From: Alphaproteobacteria bacterium
GTDB lineage: Bacteria > Pseudomonadota > Alphaproteobacteria > JAJFFI01
Assembly (NCBI GenBank): GCA_030066595.1
Contig: JASJBI010000038.1
Coordinates: 50,202 to 114,201, forward strand
Direction of reading: 5' to 3'
Length of the DNA: 64,000 bases
In this document: piece after piece, positions 1 through 7,774 of the stretch
Numbering within the stretch: the stretch's first letter is position 1
Layout: each line of letters begins with the position of its first letter
The notes under the pieces: generated by a model
Told to the model about the DNA's origin: nothing
The model's input: the letters and a program-made list of their open reading frames with translations, nothing else
The model's database searches: none
Position numbers and translations under genes: made by a program

Positions 1-67
1 AATTGGTTCTAGCCGCTCCGTCGTCCCCGCCATGGCATCGGCCGCCATCGTGGACGCAATGGTGTAA
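1..67 (+). CDS. Possible C-terminal end of a gene entering from the left edge
   Basis: The first 67 bases can be read as the last 21 codons of an open frame ending in TAA at 65-67, with the C-terminal residues VPAMASAAIVDAMV. Nothing in so short a piece identifies a family, and the frame is open only because the window begins here. It lies on the same strand as the TPR gene about 120 bases downstream. This may be chance. Confidence 0.3.
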   Translation, partial: IGSSRSVVPAMASAAIVDAMV

Positions 68-188
68 GGCACGAGACTCCAAGAAGATCAGGATGTTATT
101 CCGCGTTTCTACATGCGTTTGTGAGCTCCGCGATGACTATTGACTCCCCGCCGTTGCTGGCGACACATGGGCGCCCCACCGCCGTCGG

Positions 189-1331
189 ATGAGCGTCGCA
201 CCGATGTCGAAAGACAGCTCTGCTGCGCAGGCCGCCAGCCGCCAAAACGCCAGGGGCCTCGCCTATCTGAACGAAGGCCGCTTCAAGCCCGCGGCGGAAC
301 GGTTCCGCCGCGCCCTGCAGCAGGATCCGGACGACGCCGATGTCCTGGCCAACCTGGCCAACGCCTATGTCGGGCTGGGCCAGCTGGACGCGGCCGTTGC
401 GGTCCTGCGCCGGGCGCTCTCGCTCGCGCCCGAGGACCCGGTGCTGCACAACAATCTCGGCGGCGCGCTGCTCGAGATCGGCGATGCGGCCGGCGCGGTC
501 GCGTGCCTCAAGCGGGCCACGGCGCTCGCCCCCGGCCACGCCGACTACCACACCGCGCTGGGCAACGCGCTGCATGCCGCGGGCGATCCGGCGGCCGCGC
601 TCGCGGCCTATGAGGCCAGTCTGCGCTGCCGGCCGGGCAATGCCTTCGCCCTGGCCTTCAAGGGCATCGTGTTGACCGAGCGGGGCGCGCTGGCGCAGGC
701 CCATGCGCTCTTGGACGAGCAGCGCCACATCCGCCGGATCACCATCGAAGCCCCCGAGGGCTATCCGGATCTGGACGCATTCAACGCGGCGCTTGCCGCG
801 CACGTCCTCGCCCATCCGACCCTGGTGCGTGACCGGCCGCGCCGGGCCACCAAGGGCGGCAGCGTCGCTGGAAACCTTTTGACCGAACCCAAGGGACCGA
901 TCGCCGATCTGGAGCAGATCGTTCTCGCCGAGGCGACCCGCTATCTCGAGGCGCTGCCGCCGGATCCGGCCGATCCCATGGCCGCCGGCTGCCCGAGCGG
1001 CGTCGAGCTGGTCATGTGGGGCACCGTGCTGACCAGCGGCGGCTACCAGGCGTCGCACAATCATCCCAACGGCTGGCTCAGCGGCGTCTACTACCCCAAG
1101 GTACCGCCCGAGATCGACGGGCGCGACGAAGCCCGGGCCGGCTGGATCCGCTTCGGCCCGCCGCCGCCCGAGATCTCGACCGCCGGCGGGTTCCAGACCA
1201 TCGATATTGCCGTGCACGAAGGCCTGCTGCTGCTGTTCCCGTCCTATGCCTGGCACGGCACCCTGCCCTTCGAGAGCGCCGAGCCGCGGATCAGCATCGC
1301 CTTCGATCTGTCGCCGCCTGCCGAGAGGTGA
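189..1331 (+). CDS. TPR protein with C-terminal 2OG-Fe(II) oxygenase-like domain
   Basis: A 380-residue protein in two parts. Residues about 17-155 form tetratricopeptide repeats with the typical W/L-G-Y/A-P spacing (for example LANLANAYVGLGQLDAA). Residues about 200-375 resemble the putative 2OG-Fe(II) oxygenase family often fused to TPRs. The likely metal and cosubstrate residues are visible: SHNHPNGWLSGVYY near residue 289 supplies histidines, and AWHGTLPF near 356 followed by RISIAFD supplies the distal His and Arg of the double-stranded beta helix. The family is thought to hydroxylate protein or small-molecule substrates, but the substrate is unknown. There is no signal peptide, so it is probably cytoplasmic. 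A second in-frame ATG at 204 is an equally good start; neither has a strong Shine-Dalgarno sequence. It appears to be monocistronic. Confidence 0.8.
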   Translation: MSVAPMSKDSSAAQAASRQNARGLAYLNEGRFKPAAERFRRALQQDPDDADVLANLANAYVGLGQLDAAVAVLRRALSLAPEDPVLHNNLGGALLEIGDAAGAVACLKRATALAPGHADYHTALGNALHAAGDPAAALAAYEASLRCRPGNAFALAFKGIVLTERGALAQAHALLDEQRHIRRITIEAPEGYPDLDAFNAALAAHVLAHPTLVRDRPRRATKGGSVAGNLLTEPKGPIADLEQIVLAEATRYLEALPPDPADPMAAGCPSGVELVMWGTVLTSGGYQASHNHPNGWLSGVYYPKVPPEIDGRDEARAGWIRFGPPPPEISTAGGFQTIDIAVHEGLLLLFPSYAWHGTLPFESAEPRISIAFDLSPPAER

Positions 1332-1364
1332 CCCGGCCTCGCCGCTACTTCGCGATCTCCGCTT

Positions 1365-1480
1365 TATCTAGATGAGTTATTGGATTAAGGACCTGTATCT
1401 AACTGACTCATTCTTAGTATAGTTTTTTTCCGTACTTGGCGTTACACTATGCCGGGGATCAAAGCGTGGGGGATACCACA
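1365..1480 (+). promoter_or_regulatory. AT-rich promoter region of the small secreted protein
   Basis: The interval between the TPR gene and the small secreted protein contains a local AT-rich stretch at about 1368-1432, including a run of seven T at 1424-1430, in an otherwise GC-rich sequence. It is the only space available for a promoter of the gene starting at 1481. A GGGGGAT Shine-Dalgarno lies just upstream of that ATG. I do not identify -35/-10 boxes with confidence. Confidence 0.35.
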
Positions 1481-1891
1481 ATGAGGCACCACCGTGTTGC
1501 GGCCGGTTGCGTTGTCGCAGTACTGGCGGGCTTTGGGCTGACTGCGGCGGCGGAGGACACGCTCGACTTGACCAATGTGCCGTCGGCAGAATCAGTGGCG
1601 CTTGAGAAGGTGCTGGCGCCCAGCGGGAACCTTGCTCCGCAGGCCACCGCAGCGGCGACGGAACAAGACGCCAAAGGCCCCGGGGACGCAAACCCCGGGT
1701 CGACATCGGAGCAGACCGCCGTCAATCCTGCTCGCACCGGCGATGAGCTCGCGACGACGCCGGACGAGGCGGCGCGGGTGCTGCGCGGCCCGGGTCCGGC
1801 ATTCGCGACCGGCCTTGGCGGACCCCTTGGCGGGATCGACCCGGCTACGGCCACGCGGATCACACGGATCACGCCCGGCCGCACCTTTTAG
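1481..1891 (+). CDS. Small secreted protein of unknown function
   Basis: A 136-residue protein with a clear Sec-type signal peptide: MRHHR, then a hydrophobic stretch VAAGCVVAVLAGFGLTAAA with probable cleavage after the Ala run. The mature part is rich in Ala, Gly, Pro and Thr, low in aromatics, and ends TRITRITPGRTF. No domain is recognised. The ATG at 1481 is preferred over an in-frame TTG at 1436 because a GGGGGAT ribosome binding site precedes it and the signal peptide begins there. It converges with the PAS-protein gene across about 65 bases. Low complexity and lack of motifs suggest a disordered periplasmic or extracellular protein. Confidence 0.6.
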   Translation: MRHHRVAAGCVVAVLAGFGLTAAAEDTLDLTNVPSAESVALEKVLAPSGNLAPQATAAATEQDAKGPGDANPGSTSEQTAVNPARTGDELATTPDEAARVLRGPGPAFATGLGGPLGGIDPATATRITRITPGRTF

Positions 1892-1955
1892 AATCCCGTC
1901 AGGTTGGCTGGCGGGCCCCGACCGGGTGCCGGCGGACTCTTAAACGGGGCCGCGG

Positions 1956-2879
1956 TCAGACCGGTGCCTGGGTCGCGCCCGTTGTTTCGTGCAGATGGCA
2001 GAGCACATGGCTCACATCGGTCCCGTTGTCCGCCAGCGGTAGCACCACCAGCCCCAAAGGCGCATCCTCTGCGCCCTGGATGGTCATAACCTTGTGGATC
2101 GGCCGGCCGGTGGCGACCGCCTTGCGGGCGAGCTCGATCGTCCAGACCAGTACGCCCTCGTCGGGGCCCATGCCGCCGGACATGAGGCGCGGCAGGTCCA
2201 CCTTGCCTTTCGCCTTCAGCTCGACCACCGGTTTGCGGCGGGATCCGATGAGCGAGAACAGGAACACGTTGCGCCACTGCTGCGAGACGGTCTCGAAATC
2301 GATCTCGCGGGGCAGACGGTCCTCGGCCGACAGGCGCGTCGCCCAGTACTCGATCAAGTCCTCGGCACCCTGAGCCAGCGCGATCGCCGGTGACGTGTCC
2401 GGCACCGTCTGTGCGTGGTCGTCGGCGGGCGGCTCGCCGGACGTGTCCGCTGCGCGGTCCTCTTCAGGCGCGGGCATCCAGGGGTCCACCGCGACCGGCT
2501 CGACCTGCGATGGCGCCGGCGCCAGATCCGACATCTCCTCGGCCGAAGACGGGTCAATCCGACCTTCTGCCACGTTGTCCGCCTCGTCCGGCGTTGCCTG
2601 TTGGTCATCCTGTGCGGACTGCGCGTCGTCGTCGGCGGGCGGCTCGAACCGTTGCTCCGGGGCTGGGCCCGCCTCGGGCACAGGCATCCACGGATCGCGC
2701 GTTCCGGCGTCGATTTCCGGCTCCGATATGACGTCGGGTGCGTCGAAGGCGCCGACGACACTCACCGGCTGGGCCGCCTCGACGGGGCGTCGGCGCAGCT
2801 TGACATCGACCAAGGACGCCGGCGGCGGGCAGGCATCCTCGGGACTCCCAAGGTCCGGTTTCTCGGCGATCGACAACAT
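1956..2879 (-). CDS. Disordered, repeat-containing protein with C-terminal PAS_5-like domain (third gene of ParA operon)
   Basis: A 307-residue protein. The first about 170 residues are acidic and Pro/Ala/Asp-rich, predicted disordered, and contain a duplicated block: DPWMPVPE near residue 61 with EPPADDDAQ near 78, and DPWMPAPE near 131 with EPPADDHAQ near 148, a period of about 70 residues. Residues about 172-300 fold-match the divergent alphaproteobacterial PAS_5 family (LIEYWATRLSAEDRLPREID followed by an FLFSLIG strand). AAAGGA lies 9 bases upstream of the ATG at 2879, which is therefore preferred over the ATG at 2888. It follows the ribbon-helix-helix gene by about 30 bases in one operon. 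The architecture suggests an adaptor or sensor for the ParA system; this is inference. Confidence 0.7.
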   Translation of the reverse strand: MLSIAEKPDLGSPEDACPPPASLVDVKLRRRPVEAAQPVSVVGAFDAPDVISEPEIDAGTRDPWMPVPEAGPAPEQRFEPPADDDAQSAQDDQQATPDEADNVAEGRIDPSSAEEMSDLAPAPSQVEPVAVDPWMPAPEEDRAADTSGEPPADDHAQTVPDTSPAIALAQGAEDLIEYWATRLSAEDRLPREIDFETVSQQWRNVFLFSLIGSRRKPVVELKAKGKVDLPRLMSGGMGPDEGVLVWTIELARKAVATGRPIHKVMTIQGAEDAPLGLVVLPLADNGTDVSHVLCHLHETTGATQAPV

Positions 2880-2918
2880 GGTGGTCATTCCTTTCGTTTC
2901 AATGCCGAACCGTGGTGG

Positions 2919-3284
2919 TCAAACCACCCGTCCGGGGCCGAGCCGCTGTTTCAGATAGAGATCCAAGAGCCGGATCAGCAGCGTCTGACCGCTGGCCCTT
3001 TCGATCTCCATGGCCAGGTGAAGCCGGCGATGCCGGTCCTTGTCGAGCCGCAAGGTGAACTTCTTGACATCGCGCGCTTCGTTGCCGCGCGCGTCGTGGG
3101 CGACCCGCACGGGCGCCGCCACACCCGTCCCCTGCCCTGCGCCGGCAGCGCCACCGGCCAGGGGAGTCAGTTTGAGCACGCGGCGCGGCTCAGGACGCTT
3201 GGGCCTCTCGCCCGCCCTGTCGGATGTCGACGGGGCGGCGTTGCCTTTCGCGGCCAGGATCGTCTCCCGTGCTTTCATCGCCAT
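2919..3284 (-). CDS. Ribbon-helix-helix protein, probable ParA partner
   Basis: A 121-residue basic protein. The N-terminal about 75 residues are low-complexity and Ala/Gly/Pro/Arg-rich. The C-terminal about 40 residues (KKFTLRLDKDRHRRLHLAM, then an Ile/Leu-rich second helix LLIRLLDLYLKQRL) match the ribbon-helix-helix DNA-binding fold seen in ParG/Arc-type repressors and small centromere-binding proteins that pair with type Ib ParA ATPases. It lies 16 bases downstream of parA-like in the same direction. GGAG is 8 bases upstream of the ATG at 3284, which is preferred over ATG 3290 (only 2 bases away from the same GGAG). It probably binds DNA, perhaps the AT-rich leader of its own operon. An antitoxin role is less likely because no toxin adjoins it. 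Confidence 0.7.
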   Translation of the reverse strand: MAMKARETILAAKGNAAPSTSDRAGERPKRPEPRRVLKLTPLAGGAAGAGQGTGVAAPVRVAHDARGNEARDVKKFTLRLDKDRHRRLHLAMEIERASGQTLLIRLLDLYLKQRLGPGRVV

Positions 3285-3300
3285 GTTCATTGCTCCGCGC

Positions 3301-4005
3301 CTAGGATGCGGTTCGCGCCTGCAGACCGGCGCCGGCGCCGGTCGACAGGGCGCTCAGCGGTGTGGGTAGGACCGTGCGATCCTCCGCGCCGAACAGTCGG
3401 CGCGACAGGTAGGTCCAGAGCGCGGCAATCTCCTCGTGCGATCTCTGGGTCTTGCCGAGTTCCATCACGGTGCGCCCGTCGATCATGCTGACGGCGAAAT
3501 TCGTGCGTTGGTGAATCGTGACCGGCGCGACCGTGCCGTGCTGCGACAGGACCACCGCGGTCTCGCCGGTGATCCGCGCCTTGGGCGTCGCCCCGTTGAC
3601 AACGAAGACCATGGGTTTGCCCAGCTGCTCCACCAGGTCGATGGTAAGCCCCGCGGCGCGCAGATCGTGCGGGCTCGGCCGGGTCGGGATCACCACCAGA
3701 TCGGAGCGCGCCACCACCTTGCTGATCGTGTCGCTGATCGCCGGCGGCGTGTCGATCACCACCAGCCGAATGCCGTGACTGCGAAGCGTCTCCAGATCCC
3801 GCTCCAACTCCGCAATGACCGAGTGCGCGAAGACTGGCGTCTCCGACTGACGCTCGTTCCACCAGTCGGTCAGGTTGCCCTGCGGATCGGTGTCGATGAT
3901 GGCGACCGGACCAGCCCCGGCCCGTTCGGCCTCGACCGCGATGTGGCCGGCCAGGGTCGTCTTGCCGGATCCACCCTTCTGCGAGGTAAAGGTCAGCACC
4001 TTCAT
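3301..4005 (-). CDS. parA: ParA/MinD-type ATPase
   Basis: A 234-residue P-loop ATPase of the ParA family. It has the deviant Walker A KGGSGKTT at residues 10-17 with the signature lysine, Walker A' IDTDPQGN, and the switch/Walker B region RLVVIDTPPA. ParA proteins bind DNA or membrane in the ATP form and move or position cargo, either a plasmid centromere or protein complexes. At 234 residues with no N-terminal helix-turn-helix it is of the short type Ib or orphan class. The start has GGAG at a 7-base spacing. The gene leads an operon with a ribbon-helix-helix protein and a PAS-like protein; no replication gene, ParB or chemotaxis gene is nearby, so it is not the chromosomal parAB pair. Confidence 0.88.
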   Translation of the reverse strand: MKVLTFTSQKGGSGKTTLAGHIAVEAERAGAGPVAIIDTDPQGNLTDWWNERQSETPVFAHSVIAELERDLETLRSHGIRLVVIDTPPAISDTISKVVARSDLVVIPTRPSPHDLRAAGLTIDLVEQLGKPMVFVVNGATPKARITGETAVVLSQHGTVAPVTIHQRTNFAVSMIDGRTVMELGKTQRSHEEIAALWTYLSRRLFGAEDRTVLPTPLSALSTGAGAGLQARTAS

Positions 4006-4339
4006 CGGTCATCTCCACCAGCCGGCCCAAGGTCTGACGCCGCCAGATCCTACGGGCCCTCGATGCCCTAGTCATACGATGCCAATTGCAAACAAAAGGA
4101 AAATAGATGGTATTAATAGTTAGCAAATTCAAAGCATAAGAATAGAACAATATTTGTGTAATCGATAAAAAGTTCAAATATTAATTATAATATATAGACA
4201 TCTTTGAAGTTGTTTTGGCATAGTCTTTCGGGTTGTCGAGAAGCGCCCATGCCAAGGGTTTCCGCGGCGCGCGGCCGCGGTTCACGGTGTGGCCGGAGCG
4301 ACACCGCGCGTCTGACATGCGGCGGTCACGGCCGCACGG
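4006..4339. promoter_or_regulatory. Intergenic region with AT-rich leader of the ParA operon
   Basis: This 334-base gap separates the ParA operon from the rubrerythrin gene. Bases about 4074-4227 are strikingly AT-rich (for example TTAATTATAATATATAGAC near 4180-4199), unlike the GC-rich genes around. The stretch lies upstream of parA on the minus strand and must hold its promoter. It is also a candidate site for the ribbon-helix-helix protein or a centromere-like site. I see no clean iterons or long inverted repeats by eye. The part from 4228 to 4339 is GC-rich and without recognisable features. Confidence 0.5.
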
Positions 4340-5077
4340 TCAGGGCGTGGACTGGCTCAGGAAGGTGCTGGGATCGATCTTGCGATAGTGGTCCACCGGG
4401 AAGTTGCAGATTTCGCATTTTCCCGTGGGCACCGTGTTCGTGGTCGAGCCGCAAATCTCGCAGACGTAGAAGATGCCGGATTCCTCGTCGATCCGGCGGG
4501 CGACTTCTTCGAAATAGTCGGGCGTATACTCCCTGATCTTGTCGAGGATTTCGATGTGCTGTCGGTGCGATTCCCACGAATAGCGCACATTCGTGATCGC
4601 GTCGGCGTTGCCCCCCGCCTCGATCTGCTTGTGGACCTGCGGGTAGTAGTTGTTGATGGAATTGAGCTCCGCCTCGGCGGCCGCAATCAGGTTCTGCTTG
4701 GTGTCCGCGACGGGCGCCACGGACGGTTCATGAGGCGTGATATCCGCGCCCAGCCGGGTCAGCAGCCGCTCATAGTTCTGCGCATGAATGATTTCGGACG
4801 TGGCCAAGGCGATGAATAGGTAAGAAATCCCAACATAGCCCTCCGCGTCCGCTCTGCGCGCGAACGCCATATAGCGGCTATAAGCCGCCCTCTCGGTCTG
4901 TGCGGCGGACCGGAGCGTCCTTACCGTGCCGGACTCGACGGGCTGTGCCGCCAGGCTTGGCAGCCCTTTGGCGACGACCGGCGCAGCGATGATCGTGGCC
5001 ACCGAGCCGCGCAGAAAGCTCCGGCGGTTCCGAAATCGCGCTGTTTTCCGCTCTCGCATCGCCTTTGCCGCTGCCAC
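4340..5077 (-). CDS. Rubrerythrin with Tat signal peptide
   Basis: A 245-residue rubrerythrin, a non-haem di-iron protein that reduces peroxide. The ferritin-like part carries the ligand glutamates and histidines (TERAAYSRY, SEIIHAQNYE, AEAELNSINNYY, SWESHRQHIE). The C-terminal rubredoxin-like part has two Cys pairs (VCEICG and KCEICN) for a mononuclear iron. The N-terminus has a twin-arginine motif NRRSFLRG at residues 17-24 followed by a hydrophobic stretch and an AxA-like site, so the folded protein is probably exported to the periplasm. Most rubrerythrins are cytoplasmic, so this is unusual. The electron donor is not encoded next to it. Confidence 0.88.
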   Translation of the reverse strand: MAAAKAMRERKTARFRNRRSFLRGSVATIIAAPVVAKGLPSLAAQPVESGTVRTLRSAAQTERAAYSRYMAFARRADAEGYVGISYLFIALATSEIIHAQNYERLLTRLGADITPHEPSVAPVADTKQNLIAAAEAELNSINNYYPQVHKQIEAGGNADAITNVRYSWESHRQHIEILDKIREYTPDYFEEVARRIDEESGIFYVCEICGSTTNTVPTGKCEICNFPVDHYRKIDPSTFLSQSTP

Positions 5078-5242
5078 TCATCCAGGGAGCCAGTCGCCAT
5101 GATGATGCGCTTTGCCCGGGGGCTGTTTGATCTCCCTCAAGGCAGGGTGAACCCGCACCGCGACCGGCGGGCGGACGGTGAGCGCTCGATCGCGCCTGAT
5201 TGCCCGGTTGGGCCCCAGAACGCGGCTCCGGAGTGTCTACTT

Positions 5243-5261
5243 GGGCGGACGCCGTCCGCCC
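5243..5261. terminator. Short inverted repeat downstream of the radical SAM gene
   Basis: GGGCGGAC at 5243-5250 and GTCCGCCC at 5254-5261 form a perfect 8-base inverted repeat with a 3-base loop, 34 bases beyond the radical SAM stop codon. No U-tract follows in either direction, so it could be a weak terminator or an mRNA-stabilising hairpin. The remaining bases between 5078 and 5294 show no gene. Confidence 0.35.
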
Positions 5262-5294
5262 TGCGGCCGGGATACGGTCTATCCGGTTGTCGTC

Positions 5295-6764
5295 TCAGAC
5301 CCAGTCGAAGTTCTTCGAGTCCTTGGTTGCCTGGGCCATGCGCCGCTGGGAGACGTTCAGGATCCAGGACGCGATGTTGGCCTTGGTCACCGGCGGCGGC
5401 AGCCGGCGGATCATGGACGGCAGCGTGTAGAATCGCTCGTACATCCCGCGCACGTTGGCCTCCATCTCCTTGGCCGTGCAGTAGGGCGGCGTGATGTTGC
5501 AGCGAATCCCGGGGCCGCGGTACATGTCCTTCTCGTCGATGACCTTGCCTTCGGCCCGCATCCGGGCATAGAGCGGCGTGCCCTTGTCGGGATTGAGGAT
5601 GTAGAAATACGCCACCGGAACGTCGTGCTCGTTGAGGAAACGCAGCGTGTTGTCGAACACGGTGGGCTTTTCGCCCTCGAAGCCGAAGACGAAGTTGAGG
5701 GAATAGCTGATACCGCGGCGCCGCAGACCGCCCAGAATGTCGTCGTAGTTCTCGACCTTGTTGAAGTTCTTGTTCATGTTGCCGAGCGTCTCCTGGTCGA
5801 CGCTCTCCATGCCCATGTTGACATGCAGGAGGCCGCTGCGCGCGGCCAGGTCCATGAACTCGTCGTCCACGCACAGATAGGTCGTCCAGAGGGTCGACCA
5901 GCGGATCTTCAGCGGGATCAGCTGCTCCATGAGCTTCATGGCCATCTGCTTCTTGCCGGCGAACATGCTGTCGGCGAAGAAGATGTTCTTGGCGCCGGTC
6001 GCGCGGATCTCCTCGACGACCTCTTCCGCCGGGCGATAGCGATATTGCGTCCCGACATAGAAGCGCTCGGAACAGAACTCGCATTTGAAGGGACAGCCAC
6101 GGGAATTCTGCACCGAATAGGTGCGGAACTTCTTGAATCCCGTAAGATTCGACAGGTCGTAGCGGGGCAGCGGAAGATCGACGAGATCGTGTGATTCGTT
6201 GGCGCGGTAGATCTTCTGCAGTCGGCCGGCGGCCGCGTCCTCCAGCATCCGGACCCAGATAAATTCGGCCTCGCCGATCCCAACCGCATCGCAATTCGCG
6301 GCGGCTTCTTCGGCATGGAAGAAGGTGTGCGGGCCACCCATGATCACGGGAACCCCGCGGTCCCGGAAGCGGGCCGAAATCTCGTAGGCGCGCGGCGAAT
6401 TGATCGTCCAGGTGGTGATGGCGACGAGATCGACCTCGGCGTTGAAATCCAGGTCCTCGATTTGCTCGTCCAGCAGCGTGATGTCCCACTCGGGGGGCGT
6501 CAGCGCCGCGAGGTACGGCAGGGTCAACCCCATCAGGGACCGGCCCTTTGTCTTGTACAGCGGTCCGTCCGGCCGGACCCGGTAGGTCGGCTGGATGATC
6601 AACAGCCTGTTCCTGAACCCGTTGCCGCGCGTCCGGGCGGACGGGCTCTTGACTTCGCTGTCATGCGCTGTGTCGTTCGCTTCCGCCGAGCGGCCGGTCA
6701 AAGCTTCGAGCATGCGTGTCCCCTGCTGTCCGATGTCGCTACGAGCACCCTCGATAAGGTCCAT
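5295..6764 (-). CDS. B12-binding domain radical SAM protein
   Basis: A 489-residue protein with an N-terminal cobalamin-binding-like Rossmann domain (residues about 50-190, including LLIIQPTYRVRPDGPLY and the GGPHTFF loop). A radical SAM core follows, whose CxxxCxxC motif is seen as RGCPFKCEFC near residue 225, ligating the 4Fe-4S cluster. Downstream strands such as NMGMESVDQETLGNMNK and YSLNFVFGFEGE fit the partial TIM barrel. Members methylate or rearrange unactivated carbons in cofactor, lipid or natural-product synthesis. The substrate here cannot be deduced, and the DxHxxG cobalamin motif is not apparent, so B12 binding is uncertain. No biosynthetic cluster surrounds it. Confidence 0.8.
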   Translation of the reverse strand: MDLIEGARSDIGQQGTRMLEALTGRSAEANDTAHDSEVKSPSARTRGNGFRNRLLIIQPTYRVRPDGPLYKTKGRSLMGLTLPYLAALTPPEWDITLLDEQIEDLDFNAEVDLVAITTWTINSPRAYEISARFRDRGVPVIMGGPHTFFHAEEAAANCDAVGIGEAEFIWVRMLEDAAAGRLQKIYRANESHDLVDLPLPRYDLSNLTGFKKFRTYSVQNSRGCPFKCEFCSERFYVGTQYRYRPAEEVVEEIRATGAKNIFFADSMFAGKKQMAMKLMEQLIPLKIRWSTLWTTYLCVDDEFMDLAARSGLLHVNMGMESVDQETLGNMNKNFNKVENYDDILGGLRRRGISYSLNFVFGFEGEKPTVFDNTLRFLNEHDVPVAYFYILNPDKGTPLYARMRAEGKVIDEKDMYRGPGIRCNITPPYCTAKEMEANVRGMYERFYTLPSMIRRLPPPVTKANIASWILNVSQRRMAQATKDSKNFDWV

Positions 6765-6890
6765 CGGCCCCGCATCTCGCGCGCACCCTGCGCCACGACC
6801 GCGCGGTCGCCCATGAACTCATCAACACGGATACCGATTTCCCCTGAGGGATTGAGATACGAAACTGGCGCGGACAGTCAACCTAAAAAC

Positions 6891-6918
6891 AAGAAAAAAG
6901 GACCGCGGACCGCCACGG
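6891..6918 (-). terminator. Possible rho-independent terminator after the cysteine hydrolase gene
   Basis: Read on the minus strand, CCGTGG and CCGCGG (6903-6918) can pair with one G-U pair around a 4-base loop and are followed by a run of six T (A-run at 6893-6899 on the plus strand). It lies about 100 bases beyond the stop codon at 7014. The stem is short, so this is tentative. The rest of 6765-7013 shows no gene. Confidence 0.35.
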
Positions 6919-7013
6919 CCAGGGGCCCGGCGGGCACCGGCCGAGGACGGCAGCAGGCTGGCGCGTGCCCCTCGTCAAGGCGAACCGGCGATGCGACTTC
7001 GCTGGACAGCCGC

Positions 7014-7613
7014 CTAATCCGGCAGTTCGCGCGGGTCGGAGACGATGATGGCAAACCGGTCGGCCAGGGCTGCCAGGCTCGTCTGGTGCAGGGTCCTGGC
7101 GTCGACCACGCCGCCGCCGGGCAAAGGCAGGTCCCGCGTTGCGACCGCGTCCGCGACCACGGTCGAGCGATAGCCGAGATCCAGCGCCGCCCGCACCGAC
7201 GAGCTCACGCACATATGGGTCATGAACCCGGCGAAGATCAGCTCCTTGCGCCCGATCTCCGTAAGCCGCTCGTCCAGAGGGGTGCCGGCGAAGGCGTTCG
7301 GCAGGCCCTTGGGGATCACGGGCTCGTCCGCCTGGGCCTCCACTTCGGGCGCGATCTGCCCCCCCGGCCCTTCGGGATCGAAGGGGCCGCCCGGCCGCCC
7401 CTTGTGGACGATGTGGACGACCGGCATGGCCGCCGCCCGGGCCCGCTCCAGCAGCCGGCCCGCCGTGGCGAGGGCCGGAGACACGCCCGGCAGCGCCAAG
7501 GCGCCGTCGACATACTCCATCTGGCAATCGATCAGCACCAGGGCGGAGTCGGCCAGACGGCTCGGCGTCAAATCAGCGCCCGACAGCGCCAGCAGGGTCT
7601 TGGGCTCGGACAT
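7014..7613 (-). CDS. Cysteine hydrolase, isochorismatase/nicotinamidase family
   Basis: A 199-residue isochorismatase-like hydrolase. The Asp-Lys-Cys triad is visible: Asp in ALVLIDCQMEYV, Lys in IVHKGRPGG, and Cys in GFMTHMCVSSSVRAALDLG, with the usual TVVADAVATRD following. Family members hydrolyse isochorismate, nicotinamide, N-carbamoyl compounds or related amides. The lack of pathway neighbours leaves the substrate open. The ATG at 7613 has GGGGAGA upstream; a longer open frame to 7832 gives an N-terminus unlike the family and is rejected. A second, distinct member of the family lies at 26369-27013. Confidence 0.85.
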   Translation of the reverse strand: MSEPKTLLALSGADLTPSRLADSALVLIDCQMEYVDGALALPGVSPALATAGRLLERARAAAMPVVHIVHKGRPGGPFDPEGPGGQIAPEVEAQADEPVIPKGLPNAFAGTPLDERLTEIGRKELIFAGFMTHMCVSSSVRAALDLGYRSTVVADAVATRDLPLPGGGVVDARTLHQTSLAALADRFAIIVSDPRELPD

Positions 7614-7774
7614 GTTTGTGTCTCCCCGGTTGCTTGGCCGCCAGAGATCTAGCACCCCGGGGCCGGGGGGAGAACTCACAATTCCGCGGGCTGTCCGGGC
7701 CCGGCCCGCCGCCAGACGGACCTTCGGGACGCCTCGCCACCCCGTGTCCAACTTGGACAGTGGGCTTGGGCGCC

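Noticed and set aside
1956..4005. Chromosomal parAB locus or plasmid backbone
   Set aside because: No ParB, repABC, replication initiator or parS-like repeats are visible; the surrounding genes are chromosomal in character.
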